Source: Rhynchosporium graminicola (lineage: Eukaryota > Ascomycota > Leotiomycetes > Helotiales > Ploettnerulaceae). Taken from it: a DNA stretch of 64,000 bases. Position 1 is the first letter of the stretch. Every line of letters starts with the position of its first letter. Under the pieces are notes generated by a model, which was not told the DNA's origin, did not search any database, and saw nothing but the letters and a program-made list of their open reading frames with translations. This document shows, piece after piece, positions 44,987 through 55,750 of this stretch. A program made the position numbers and the translations under genes. The stretch covers positions 380,250 to 444,249 of the forward strand of contig FJUW01000053.1 of NCBI GenBank assembly GCA_900074885.1, in the 5' to 3' direction.

Positions 44987-45758
44987 AGATAAGCTATGTT
45001 ATCACATGGCCGAGGCTAGGAAGAGGCAATTTTCCTTGATCTGTTGAGAACGAAAAAGAAGAGCAAGAACAGAAATATCAAATTGATGTTCTACATAGAC
45101 ACTGGAAATAATCATTCGAGTCAACCCGCTGGATGCTTTAGCTCCGTGACTCATACGTGCTATTCCTCTCAATCGTTCGCATCTGCGAATGATGTGTCGA
45201 GGAAATCAATATCTGTCACACATTCACGAAGTTTCAGTACAGCTTCGGAATCATGAATACGAAGCTGTGGAATGAATGGAAGCACAGTTATACAGTAGAT
45301 TCACGTGAACAAGCGATATCAGCTAACCATTTATTGTGGTCAATTTCACATCCGAGGAGCTGGTTTCGCATATAATACGTATGGTCAAGAGTTTTGATAT
45401 TCCTGGCTAAATCCCAAGAAGTCTCAAACTCCTTGCCACATGATAGAATCCCCGATTTCTCTCGTTTTGCCCCAACGCCCATCATGGTATCAAATAACGT
45501 GACCAAACCAAGGATGCGTGAGAAGCAAGTAACCATTCTCTAACCAAACATCTCAGTGTAAGACCTCCATGATTCCAATCAATCCTCATCCAACATCATT
45601 CTCTCAATCTATCGTTGATTCGTTTTCCTGCACAGTCCATTTGCTCAATCCCAAGCCTGAAAATTCGGAACTGACTACCAGGTGGCAAAGAAACGACGAA
45701 AGTCTCCATTTCTCGACAAGAACTATCATATCATGGCTGTGTAGGTTCGTAAGGATCC
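44987..45758. other. Intergenic with short frames
   Basis: Small frames at 45044-45256 (+) and 45288-45536 (-) show no domain. Confidence 0.4.
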
Positions 45759-46176
45759 TCAAGATTCAGCTATGCTGCTGGTGCTGGCAGTACTGGAGGT
45801 AGAGCTTTGACCAAAAGCAGCTTGAGCAAAAGCAGCAACAATTACACGTTGATTAGCAAGCATCATATGTATTTGCTGCTGCTAATATTGTTCTTCCATA
45901 TTGGGGCGTCATACCGCCTCGAAAATGACCTGTGGATTCTACTGTACTACCGATACTGGTACTTGGATAGCAGCCTTCTGATGCTCTTGCGACGAGCTCA
46001 TCTGCAACTGCTGGATCGTTTGAACCTTTCTGTAATAATTTATTATAAACTGATGAGGATCTTGTGATTTTATTTCTACAGCCAGACCTGGAGCTCTAAC
46101 AAAATCCGTGGGTTATGCATCTTCTCTAAAATCTGGCAGATGCGAAAGCCCTTCAAAGCTGTTTGATCTTCTGAAG
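45759..46176 (-). pseudogene. Decayed Gln-rich coding fragment with RIP-like stop codons
   Basis: One minus-strand frame reads coherently over about 138 codons apart from four internal stops: TAA at 46115, TAG at 45941, TGA at 45911 and TAG at 45884 (first base, minus strand). It ends at a TGA at 45761. Pieces: GLSHLPDFREDA, PTDFVRAPGLAVEIKSQDPH, YYRKVQTIQQLQMSSSQEHQ, NPQVIFEAV and QQQIHMMLANQRVIVAAFAQ. The internal stops could each arise from a CAA, CAG or CGA codon by one C-to-T change, the change made by repeat-induced point mutation. Gln-rich composition resembles a regulatory or low-complexity protein. Source family unknown; limits are approximate. Confidence 0.45.
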
Positions 46177-46398
46177 TATAAAAGAGAGTGACAGTTTGTA
46201 CGGCCCTGAGTTGATCAATGATCTCGATGAGGCGAGCAAGGTTACAATAAATATTTTTGCAGTATCCTATTGGCATGTGTGGATCTGAGTAGGTGTATGA
46301 AGGGTCTTGACGCTTGAGAATAGAGCAGGAGAGGTGGTAACAGCGGGTTTGTTAAGTGGGATGGCTTGAGGAGACCACTGTAAAGAATACAGCCTTGA

Positions 46399-46956
46399 AT
46401 GGGGATAGAAGAGAACAGGAGGGACTTTACTTACGCCACTGATAAAAGTACCGATGTCTGTGCCATTCAAGATCTGAGTTTGCGGATACTTGCTCTTCCA
46501 TCTCCCCTCAGGGTCTATCTCAAAGATATCTCAAGGACGGGGCAGCATCTTTTGCTGGAAATGATGAGGTTGATTAACAGAGGAGAAGGAATTGACGAGA
46601 AAGCCGAAATTCGTGGGAGGCGACGTGCTGTTGAGGCAAAAATGCGCCAGTTGGGAATTGCGACCCACTTTGGCAGTATCCTCGAGCAAAGTCTCCTGCT
46701 CATGAAAGAAGTGTTTCAAGCAACTTTGGATCAGGTTTATGAGCCGAGACTCTGCAGGACTTGTTTCTTTGAAACGTTTGTTCAAAAGCTGTATTTTCAC
46801 TTGGGAGTAAGTACTTCTCGAATAGGCAATCTTAACGAGCTTGGTGGAGACATTCACAAGTACAAAAAAAACAGCGCCAAGAATAGAGAGAAAATCTTTG
46901 ACAATATAAGAAGACGCTTTAAAATCTTCCCTATCGACCCAGATTTAAGCCCGTAA
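46399..46956 (+). CDS. Hypothetical ORF, 185 aa
   Basis: Open frame with organised, helix-rich content (LLLEMMRLINRGEGIDEKAE, GRRRAVEAKMRQLGIATHFG, LLLMKEVFQATLDQVYEP) and a basic C-terminus (YKKNSAKNREKIFDNIRRRF). Cys pair in RLCRTCFF. No family was recognised and no promoter was seen. It may be one exon of a larger gene or a remnant. Confidence 0.35.
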   Translation: MGIEENRRDFTYATDKSTDVCAIQDLSLRILALPSPLRVYLKDISRTGQHLLLEMMRLINRGEGIDEKAEIRGRRRAVEAKMRQLGIATHFGSILEQSLLLMKEVFQATLDQVYEPRLCRTCFFETFVQKLYFHLGVSTSRIGNLNELGGDIHKYKKNSAKNREKIFDNIRRRFKIFPIDPDLSP

Positions 46957-47342
46957 CGAAGGATTTTAGCAAGATCTGGGAAAGAAAGTCCGCACATCAC
47001 GTGACTTCAAGTGCGACCGCGACGTCGAACCAGAAAACATGTGCCACCCTTGATACATCGCCATCGACTATAAGCAGTAATGAAACAAAGCTTCCAAGAA
47101 TAATTTTAGCCTCCTTCAAATACGCTTCAAGCGACGTTGGATAACTAAACTCCTGACCACGTATAAAAAACAATATTCGTCTCCTTCAACAAGAAAGATG
47201 GATGGACGATTGGTGCCATCTGCAAGTCATAGACAGTATAATCTGTGATGAATCTTTGAGATCATTTCTAGTTAAGGTTCTAGTCATCTGTATTCCCTCG
47301 AGGTTACTATATGTACACAATAAAGAAGTATTGTGACTTACA
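46957..47342. other. Intergenic, nothing recognised
   Basis: Spacer downstream of both the hypothetical ORF and the next 2EXR gene. Confidence 0.35.
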
Positions 47343-48119
47343 TTACTGCATGAATGTTTGTGTAGTCCAGCTACCTGCTCTTGCCTGAAAGGTAGAAAAC
47401 TCCTCCGCCGTAACTTTGACATCTGGCGTTTGGTCTAAAGGTGACAGTCCTGTTGCCCGCCTCATTTGGACGTACATGTCCCTAGAGAGAGTGATATCAT
47501 CCAGAGTGATCTTCATGCTAGATACCTTCTCCACAATCCCTGACAACCGGCCTCCGAAGGACTCTGGCTGGAGCAAAATGATCTCAGTCACTCCGCCGAA
47601 TCGCATGCAAGCCCGAGCTATCTCGCCGTTGGGCTTCAAGTCAGATGATGAAGACAGATCCGGTGCGTTTAAGAAAGGCTCGACATTGATAGCTATCTTT
47701 CGAACCGCCTTGATTTCTTTCCAGACGATCTCATCACTGGCGGTAAAGAACTTATCCAAAGCTTTCCGATCGTGAAAATGCAGAATGTCTTTTTCACCGC
47801 AGAAGCGGAAAGCCGTGTCGAAATTCGCTTCGAAGCAGAGTGGATAATTGACTGAGACAATGAATTCGGATGCTTTGCAAGATCTTCGCAAAATGTCGAG
47901 TGTTGAATTCGATACGTCCATAGCAATGCATTTGTTATGACCGATTTGATTCGAGGTACGAATTGCAATAATTCGAGGTCCAGGTAAAGCCTGTTCCCAG
48001 ATGTGAAGTCTCAATTCAGGTGGTAATTGCACGTAAATGCGAGGCCCACATTCAGCAACGGAGATCCCATGGGTCAGAGGATGACCTTCGGGCAAGTCAG
48101 AGGACTTTTGTGAAACCAT
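47343..48119 (-). CDS. 2EXR family protein, 258 aa
   Basis: Intronless intact ORF. The diagnostic opening YVQLPPELRLHIWEQALPGPRII lies near residues 29-51 (quoted in parts: LPPELRLHIWEQALPGPR). The middle block is RRSCKASEFIVSVNYPLCF followed by FDTAFRFCGEKDILHF, matching the usual 'xESRxxxLxxYxLCF...DxLxF' pattern with ESR changed to ASE. A C-terminal block (AVRKIAINVEP, ITEIILLQPESF-like) completes it. Members occur in tens to hundreds of copies in Leotiomycetes genomes; their role is unknown. A GTAATG/GTAAGT pair overlaps the stop, so a short 3' exon is possible, as seen in the copy at 54776. Confidence 0.8.
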   Translation of the reverse strand: MVSQKSSDLPEGHPLTHGISVAECGPRIYVQLPPELRLHIWEQALPGPRIIAIRTSNQIGHNKCIAMDVSNSTLDILRRSCKASEFIVSVNYPLCFEANFDTAFRFCGEKDILHFHDRKALDKFFTASDEIVWKEIKAVRKIAINVEPFLNAPDLSSSSDLKPNGEIARACMRFGGVTEIILLQPESFGGRLSGIVEKVSSMKITLDDITLSRDMYVQMRRATGLSPLDQTPDVKVTAEEFSTFQARAGSWTTQTFMQ

Positions 48120-50816
48120 AATTCACATGTTCTTATTCAAAATTATGTTCGTTGTTTGAATAAGAAGTTGAGTTGAAATGAGAAAAAGCCTGTGGCCCAT
48201 TTGCAAATCTCTGGGTACGATTCGTTTGTGCCAGCTAAAATGGCGTCCGAGCCTGGATCGGTAAGGCGTTGAACTAAACCACCAAAGGAGTACTATTCAT
48301 TGAGCTGCCAGATCATCTTAATAGCCGAAGACCGGAAACTAACTCATTACCTTCTAGTATCATGAGCAGAATTGACTGGCCCTGCGGGGACCTAGTCTCG
48401 TGCCATGTCAATACTGCAATCTTGCGTTAGGGATATGGATACTTCTCGAGCCACATGGCTGTGTGAAAGCAAACAGTGTGTTCACACTGACACAATTTCA
48501 CACTTCCCTGAATAGAAAGCACTTTGAGCCAAGTGTACAAGGGCTTGATATAATGATGATTTCTTACGACTTCAAGCATTAGACACTCTAGAATCTGTCT
48601 CCACGAATTGATCACGTAAAATTGAATTAGTATAATCTCAATGAAGTTGTTGTTGCTGCACTGGAGGGAGGAGCTATTTGTTGGCGTATCAAAAGAACCT
48701 ATGAGATAAGTCTGACTTCATGATCAAAGATAATCAGCATCAACTCTTTCTTAATGAAGGGAGCAAGTCATGTCCTGTGTTTCTTTGGGACATAAGCTAG
48801 ACCCAAATACCGCTTTTACACTTTTAGGAGAGACAATGAATGAGATAGAATGTATCATATATGAGGCAACTGTATCTAATCACGACCTAAGGATATATAC
48901 GAAAGGTGTATCCATTCTCCTGTGATTACCAAATCGTATGACCGTTGCCGAGCCTCACCACAAGTGTCGCTATAAGCAAGACGGCACTCTTGTCACACTA
49001 CCAATTAGATCAATTCACCTAAATCCATCCACTCAGTAAGTACCGGAGATGGTATGAGAGTGAATAGCGATTAACTACCCACATGATACAGGCATGGACA
49101 AAGCCTGAGAAATTCGATTAGGAATCATGTGATGTTACACGACCAAATATTATATCCGGTTGGTCTTACATCTGTTGTCTCCGATCTAAGGATATTTCCG
49201 GATCAGAAATCGGATGGTATTTGAACTCTCTTTGGCTGATAGTTTCAGCGTTTACGAATCAGAGACTCCGGTCTGAAACTTCAATTTAGTCCCAAGTCAA
49301 CTATACGTGGTAGTCAAGACTTGAAGATAACAGCAAAAGTACTACTAGAAACACCGTGAAATTAACACTAGAAATTCTCTGAATGTATCGACTATATGGC
49401 CCATTATATTTGATGGAAACCCCTAACTTTTGGCTCTAAAACTCTTTCATTAGTTGTTGGCCCTTTTCTTATATAAAATTTGACAAGAAATCATTTCTCA
49501 GCTAGCTGCTCGACCTTATCGCTTTGTATTATTATGACTTTAGTATAAGAGAAGATGAATTGGAGCAATAGGAGGTTGATAGGGGGTTGATAGGAGGTTG
49601 ATAAAGTTGTGAAATAGGTTACTACCACTGAAGGTAAAATGCGAAGGGTAGGTAGATTACAACGACAGCGACAGCGATCGCAATAGCATATACAACTCAT
49701 AACCAAGTATTTACCACCTTCGAGTTACTCATCGGCGGTTCCCGCTCTTCGGGTCGTGAGAGTCGGCTTTCAAAAATGTCCGATTATTGAAATGTCCGAC
49801 TGATAGAAGAATAGATGTAGATTAAGATTCTGCACAGTGCTGTGTGCGTGCACTAAGTACTAGTGGTACGCTTACTCGGTACACCACATACCGGCTATAT
49901 CGCAGCAACCGACCACCGCTGTTGGGCCAAACACCTTCCCCACCAAAAGTGACTTACTTACATTGCTAACCTGCATCACAAGACTCGCTGACTAATAATA
50001 CTTTTTGTAATTCGCTACTAGAATTCTATAGTCATATGAGTTTAATCGAATATTAAGTAAATCTAAACGGGGAATCACAAATGTATAAGGCTTCTGAAGT
50101 AAGGAAATCGCTAGATTCTGGTTCCGCTAGTAAGTCAAGCGAATATCACCCTAAGATTTCTAAACCTTTGAATCGATCGTCAATCTATTAGTAGATGTAT
50201 TGCCTCAATGATCTCTAGAATGGATTCTAGATAAGTGGTTCGAGGCTATCAGGCGATGCAATTATTCCATTCACACGATATATAATTGGGTTACTTTTTT
50301 CAAGTGTCAAGAGAGTCAAAAAGCACTTTTTGGTAGGGGTTTCGATTTGACCAACGGCAGTCTAGTACCTGTACTACTTTCTGACACCGACGATCTCGTC
50401 GCGAAATTCAAACTTAAATGCTTCAGCCGCTTGGCAGAAATTCGAATTTAGTTGCCAGGTGCGGGCACAGCCATGTTTGCGTGATCGGACATTTCAATGA
50501 ACTAGGTATCTCAAGATAAATTAAAAAAAATGCCAGCTATCTACTTAGTGTGAGAAGAGATCCGGAGTCTCCTATTCGTATTCGCATTTTGATTTCTCAA
50601 TCATAGGAAAGTTTGCAATTGGGAGACACAATGGGGGCAATCGGAAATATCACATCGCTGAAACGGAGGTAACGGGTTGAGGAGCGGCCCGGAGCGGAGA
50701 TACAACCCTCAGCAGAGTATCCAAAGCATCGATAATCTTTGGACGGGAGGCTATTTCTCAGTCCAATTAATTTCCAATTCGCAATCTGTGACAACCCCAG
50801 AAAATAGATAATCATC
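48120..50816. other. AT-rich gene-less stretch, 2.7 kb
   Basis: Longest clean gap in the right half. Contains an 11-bp triple repeat (separate entry) and many short AT-rich palindromic stretches. A hairpin-forming or transposon end was looked for and not found. Confidence 0.45.
49568..49600. repeat. 11-bp tandem repeat, three copies
   Basis: Unit ATAGGAGGTTG; the middle copy has one A-to-G change. Confidence 0.75.
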
Positions 50817-52175
50817 ATGGTTCTCAAAGTTCTCATCGTTGGCGGAGGAGTCGCCGGCCCATCTCTCGCTTACTGGCTCTCTCGTCTCAAGGCCGACATA
50901 ACAATTATCGAGCGTTTTCCAACCATTCGAGCTTATGGTCAACAAGTTGATATTCGAGGCCAGGGCGTACCGATTATGAAAAAAATGGGTATAGAAGCCG
51001 CGATCCGTGCGGTAGTTGTCCACGAGCCGGGTACGCAGCTTGTCGACGGGAAAGGGAAGACCACGGCTTTCTTCCCAACGACGACAACAAATACTTTGCG
51101 GCAAAGCTTCAGTTCTGAGTTTGAGATCATGCGTGGGGATCTGATTAATACATTGGTAAGTTTGGTGACCCTTTGACTTATCACCAATCAACACCTTAGA
51201 ACAATTGGATTGCGGCTAACACGAATAAAGTACGACCTCACCAAGAACAAGACAAACGTCCACCATATATTTGACACCTCGATCAAACACTTTACTCAGG
51301 ACAAATACGACATAACCGGCGGAAATGTCCATGTTGACTTTTCGGACGGCCGAAAAGAAGACTTCGACCTGGTCATCGGCGCAGACGGAACTGGTTCGCA
51401 AGTCCGGAAGATAATGCTCGGTCCAGATGCAAAAGATCCACGCTACTCTCTTAACGCACACATTGGATTCTTCACGACTCCTTCAGCCCCAGGAGATTCA
51501 AAGAACTGGACGATCTGTCCTCTCCCAGGTCGCCGAGCAATTATGTCGAGACAAGATAACCCAGATCTTCTGCGTGTATACATGATGATTTACGGCAAGC
51601 AGCCCGTTCTCGAAGCTGCATACAAGTCTGGAAACATTGGGTACTTGAAGAATACTTGGGCAGAACTGTTTGATGGCTATGGCTGGGAGGCTAAACGTTT
51701 CGTAGATGGGTTGAAGAACTCATCCTTGTCGGATGATTTGTACGCAACTCGAATGGAAGAGATTAGATTGCCGCCTGGAGACTGGTGCAGAGGACGTGTG
51801 ATTCTAATAGGTGATGCAGCACATTCTCAGAGTATCAATGGCCAAGGAGTCACTCTTGGGATGGTTGGAGCATATATCCTCGCTGGAGAGATTGCAAAGC
51901 TGGCGACGAAAGAGGGGTCAGCGCTTGGTGAAGCAGTGGAGCGAGGAGGCAAAAATTACGAGGAAAGATTCCGTCCAATGGTTGCTCAGACCCTGGGAAG
52001 TAGTTACGTTATTGGATTGTTTTTCCCGCGGACGAATTTTGGTATTGGTGTCATACATAAGATTGCTGGATGGGCGGCAACGAGGGGCTATGGGCTGTCT
52101 GGCGGGACAGGAGTGGATGGCAGTGTGACCTGGACTGTGCCAGAGTATCAGGAGCTGCGCAATTTAGGGGACTGA
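50817..52175 (+). CDS. FAD-dependent monooxygenase (PHBH/TetX type), 427 aa
   Basis: Exons 50817-51155 and 51231-52175; the intron is GTAAGT...ATAAAG with phase-0 join LINTL-YDLTKN. N-terminal Rossmann motif VLIVGGGVAGPSLAYWL (GxGxxG), then ERFPTIRAYGQQVDIRGQG. The DG motif is in DLVIGADGTGSQVRK near residue 160-170, and the GD motif that binds ribityl is in VILIGDAAHSQSINGQGVTLGMVGA (quoted: VILIGDAAHSQS, GQGVTLGMVGA). These are the hallmarks of class A flavoprotein monooxygenases, which hydroxylate aromatic or polyketide-type substrates with NAD(P)H. No membrane helix. No biosynthetic cluster surrounds it, so the substrate is unknown. All motifs are intact. Confidence 0.92.
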
Positions 52176-52492
52176 TACTTCAGAAAGGAAAGATGATAGA
52201 GTACTTATCCAGCCAGAGGAATATTCAATAGTCTTAGCAGATCGTAAGCATTCTTCTTTTGTTGGTACTTAATCTTGCAAACCAATCCTCAAATTTATTA
52301 AAACAATTTACTACCTCATAAATGGTCGAAGTTGACGAGACCTTAGAACTGCGCTCAGCTGGGTGTAATGTACAAAAAAAGGACTCATCAACTATATGTT
52401 CGCCTCAAACTGAGCCTGGTAGGCGTGATTCCTGGAATAAAGTTTTGTCTTGAATCAAAGATCCCTCTCCAACAACCAAGCCGCAAGCCCGC
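52176..52492. other. Convergent intergenic spacer
   Basis: About 317 bases between convergent genes; both 3' ends must lie here. Confidence 0.4.
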
Positions 52493-53627
52493 TTAAGAAT
52501 GATTCCAATGGACAAAACGTATTTCCGGGTCATCTCTTCCACCCCAGTCTAGCTCGTCAAGACCTTTGGCGATATCTGAATCCGAAATATAGAAGTGAAG
52601 GTTAGAATCCTCAAAGACCCAACCGACCATATTGAACATTTCCAAACCACTAACTCCCTCCAACGACCAACTACCATCATCAGTGCGTTGATAAGTTATG
52701 GATGATATTTGGCCACTTGCAAGTGCAAATTTCTGCGAGTACCCAAGGCTTGGAATATTGAACGAAGGCAACCAGTCCATCAAATTTGAATTTCGGGCAG
52801 ACGGGAAGACGTGCAGCTGATGTATTCTGCGGCGAAATGCGACAGAAGCCCACTGGTTATCTGTGCCAGTCAAAAGCAAGGGTGGAACCCAGTGGTCAAG
52901 CTTTGGGCGGACGTTACTAATCTTTTTCTTGATCATCTTCTCAACTCCCTTCCAACGATAACGAGAGTTGAAAGAGGCCTCCGACGGCGACAACAATTTC
53001 GGCATGCCGGCGCTTGGGAACGAATCGTCTATTTCGGGCTCATTTATCATCAAAGACTCCAGGCCTGAAAAGTATTGGCAAACGAGGATCATATCTTCAG
53101 CTCGGAATCGACGGTAGTGGGAAATAGCCAGATTCTTGACTAGTGTGGTGTCCTCGATAGGTAGCTGTCCATCTTCATGCACTGATGCAATCCACTCCAT
53201 CATATGCATATCCAATTCCAGCACGTCGTGGTCGAAGTTGAAACGAATCGGTGAGGGAAGGTAAAGGTTGAGAGCAGGGGTGAAGCACCTGAGCCCAGCA
53301 GCTCTGGCGTCGGAACAAGCTTCAATCATGCTCGGTCTTCTGTATTCAAGAGTCATGGCTGGCGATTCATCGGGATCAGGGACTGCTCTTAAATCAACTT
53401 CACGGCAGTTAATCGAGACTACCTGTTGGCGTGGCTGGGCATGCTCCCACTAGAGAACAATATTAGCAGCGACTTTATTATACAACTGAGAAATGGGAAG
53501 GCTATTAGAGAGGTAGAAAGTGGAACAGCCTCTGGGCGATTCTTCTGGTTCGAGCTCTTGGCTCCTCATTTATCGCGAAGAGCAGGTGGAGATCTGCACG
53601 TACAATTGTGAGCTGTATCTCTCTGGG
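52493..53627 (-). CDS. 2EXR family protein, about 325 aa or more, N-terminus uncertain
   Basis: Main exon 53449-52493. Its start WEHAQPRQQVVSINC is the second half of the 2EXR opening motif. Upstream, PREIQLTI is encoded at 53627-53604 and followed by a donor GTACGT; a 154-nt intron ending TTCTCTAG (53450) joins it as EIQLTI-WEHAQP, restoring 'PxEIxLxIW'. The exon for the very N-terminus was not settled; a CACAG acceptor lies just before the PREIQLTI codons. Later blocks: MIEACSDARAAGLRCFTP (CxDAR in place of CxESR), IRFNFDHDVLELDMH, and LVKNLAISHYRRF. Function unknown. If no upstream exon is used, the ATG at 53356 would give 287 aa lacking the opening motif. Confidence 0.65.
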
Positions 53628-54775
53628 TCTGTGAATTCAAGATATCAGCAAGAGATCTCATGATGGTTGCAATATGGTTTAACACAAGAGAAGACCTACA
53701 ATTTGGAGAATTGAGGAAAGCTCGTCAACTGCTTCACGAACCAAGGACAAGGCCTGGTGTAGAAATCGACCCAGGGAGGATCGAACTTGCGTGGGCGTTG
53801 CATGTTTGCGCGGCAGATCAATTTACAGTTGCGGTTCGAAGATTTTCAAGGTTGAGATTCTTCGAATTTGGTGTAGTGAATATTGTCTTTCGAGCGCGCT
53901 TGTCGTTTGTTTACTCTTGGCAATATTTGATGTAACAATATTTCCAACGCTGGATTCTGAAGACCTTTGTTCGAGACTACCTTATCTCCTCAGTCGTGAT
54001 ACTCTGGAAGATTGAGGCAGAATGTGTATTAACAATGCGCAAGTGGAAACGCGTAGCTTTATTCGAGCTAGGTGAAGTTGTGATCAGGCAGAAAGGAGCG
54101 CTGGTAGCTCAGCAGCAAATGAAAATCTGATGGGCTCGAAGGTGATAAAAGAGATCAAAGAGAATCTATTTGGCCCTCTCGAAAAGACTGAGGGATAGCC
54201 TCGGCACGCTCATGTATTACAATGCAGGATCTTGAAAGTTTAGAAGATGCGTATCACGTGAGCAGAAGCAATCTTGGGGATCACGTGTACTCCATCTACA
54301 GGAGTCAGGCCTTCGAATCAGAACAAATGCAGAGCTAAGATACTAGTAAGTATACAAATGAAGCTCCGAAGTCAAGTCCATTTGATTTAGCAACAGCACA
54401 GAATTGCCTACGATCGTGGAGCGGTGTCACACCAAAGTTTTAGGAGACCCGCGAAGATACCTGACACAAAATCAAATGTTCATAATTACTAGAGGGGAAA
54501 AAGCTAGCCTCAATTTTAGAACTATTGAGACGTACACTATAATGCCTGGGCATCTGATTTACTCCTCAATTCCCGAAAGTACCCGTCGATAGACGACCAG
54601 CATATGCTCAGAGCGAAGCTCTTCGGCAGTCTTTGATAAAAAGCAATTGTAATATCCTTCAAGCACATATCCTCCAGTCTCAGGATCAAACGAAATCAAG
54701 AAGCACTCTCAAAAGCTACTGCAGAAGTAGAGCAGAGGAAATCGACGATTGGACGCCTTTAAAAGGTGGGAAGAA
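53628..54775. other. Intergenic stretch, 1.1 kb
   Basis: Short frames only (largest 91 codons, no domain). It should contain the 5' end and promoter of the preceding 2EXR gene. Confidence 0.4.
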
Positions 54776-55750
54776 TCAAGCCCGGGACTTCGCAGTGGGG
54801 AAAGTCTTGACCACGGCCTTCGTGATCTTTGCCTTGAATTAGTACTTGTATAGAAGGACGATTGATTTGGGTCAAAAACTCACCTCGATACCCTCACCAA
54901 GCCAGGCCTCGACGCCAAGTCCATTGGTGAACATGACTTCGGTCTTTGCCTTCCTTAAACGCTGAAGCTCTATTCCTTCTTCAATAGCCAGGATGTGCTT
55001 TTTAGTCTCGGCCTTACGCAAAGCTTCACGCTTCTCTTCATCATCATCATCCACCGTATCAGCCTTAGTAGCCTTCTCCTCCTCAGCAGCAGCCTCAATA
55101 GCAGCTTGCTTGACCTCTAACTTTGCAGTGAGCTGTGCCTTGGCTTCCAACAATCTGCGCTGCCAGATACCTTGCATCCAGGCACGGAGCTGATTATCGT
55201 TGCCATCATTCTTCCATGGAAGACAAATGAGTCGCAGATTGTAGAAGCCAGCAACGTCTGCGGAAGTGTACAGATACATGTCATCGCCAGCGATGATCAG
55301 GGTTTGAAGGTTGGCTTGCATGAGCTTAAGCTCTTCATGGGCGAGATAGTGGTCCTTGATATTGGGAGAATCGATGAAGGTGTTGAAATTGCTGGCGCCG
55401 TCCGGACCGTCGATTAGCAGGGTATCGAGGCTGAAGTTGAAGGGAGCTGGACGACCAAGACGCTGACCAAACGTCCAATGGTAGATGGTGTTACCTTCAG
55501 CACGAGACTCCTGGGAGACTAACATCATCGTGGGCAAGGTATAAGCTCCTCCTTTAACACCATATACCCAAGTTTGAGTACCATCAATATCGACCCAGGT
55601 GCTGGCATCCTTGACGGTGACGACTCGCTCTTCAGCAGACTCACGCCAGATCTTGCGACGAATCTCGAGAGGGAGCTTGGGGAAGACGGTGAACTTATCG
55701 AGGAGAGTGAGAAGCGCCATTGAGTACTCCATTTTGGCTTTCTTTTCCAA
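54776..55750 (-). CDS. 2EXR family protein with charged C-terminal helix, 307 aa
   Basis: Exons 55750-54884 and 54832-54776. The 51-nt intron has donor GTGAGT, branch TACTAAT and end TTCAAG; it joins GEGIE to AKITKAVVKTFPTAKSRA and a stop. The opening motif is FPKLPLEIRRKIWRESAEERVV near residues 23-44 (LPLEIRRKIW). The second block is TMMLVSQESRAEGNTIYHWTF, with an exact QESR, then FSLDTLLIDGPDG. A C-terminal region rich in Ala/Glu/Lys (AKLEVKQAAIEAAAEEEKAT, DDDDEEKREALRKAETKKH) forms a probable coiled coil not usual in the family. Reading through the intron would stop after only three extra residues. Role unknown. Confidence 0.85.

Noticed and set aside
45569..46067. Plus-strand ORFs of 77 and 86 codons
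   Set aside because: They are antisense to the decayed Gln-rich frame, whose pattern explains their openness.
48120..50816. Transposon or terminal-repeat element in the AT-rich gap
   Set aside because: No inverted terminal repeats, target-site duplication or transposase-like frame were found by eye.
4583..52175. Secondary-metabolite cluster suggested by the CmcJ/NvfI oxygenase and FAD monooxygenase
   Set aside because: They lie 46 kb apart with housekeeping genes between; no polyketide synthase, NRPS, terpene cyclase or transporter was seen.
54090..54150. Possible tRNA (TGGTAGCTCAGC box-A-like sequence)
   Set aside because: No matching B box or cloverleaf could be built in the next 70 bases.
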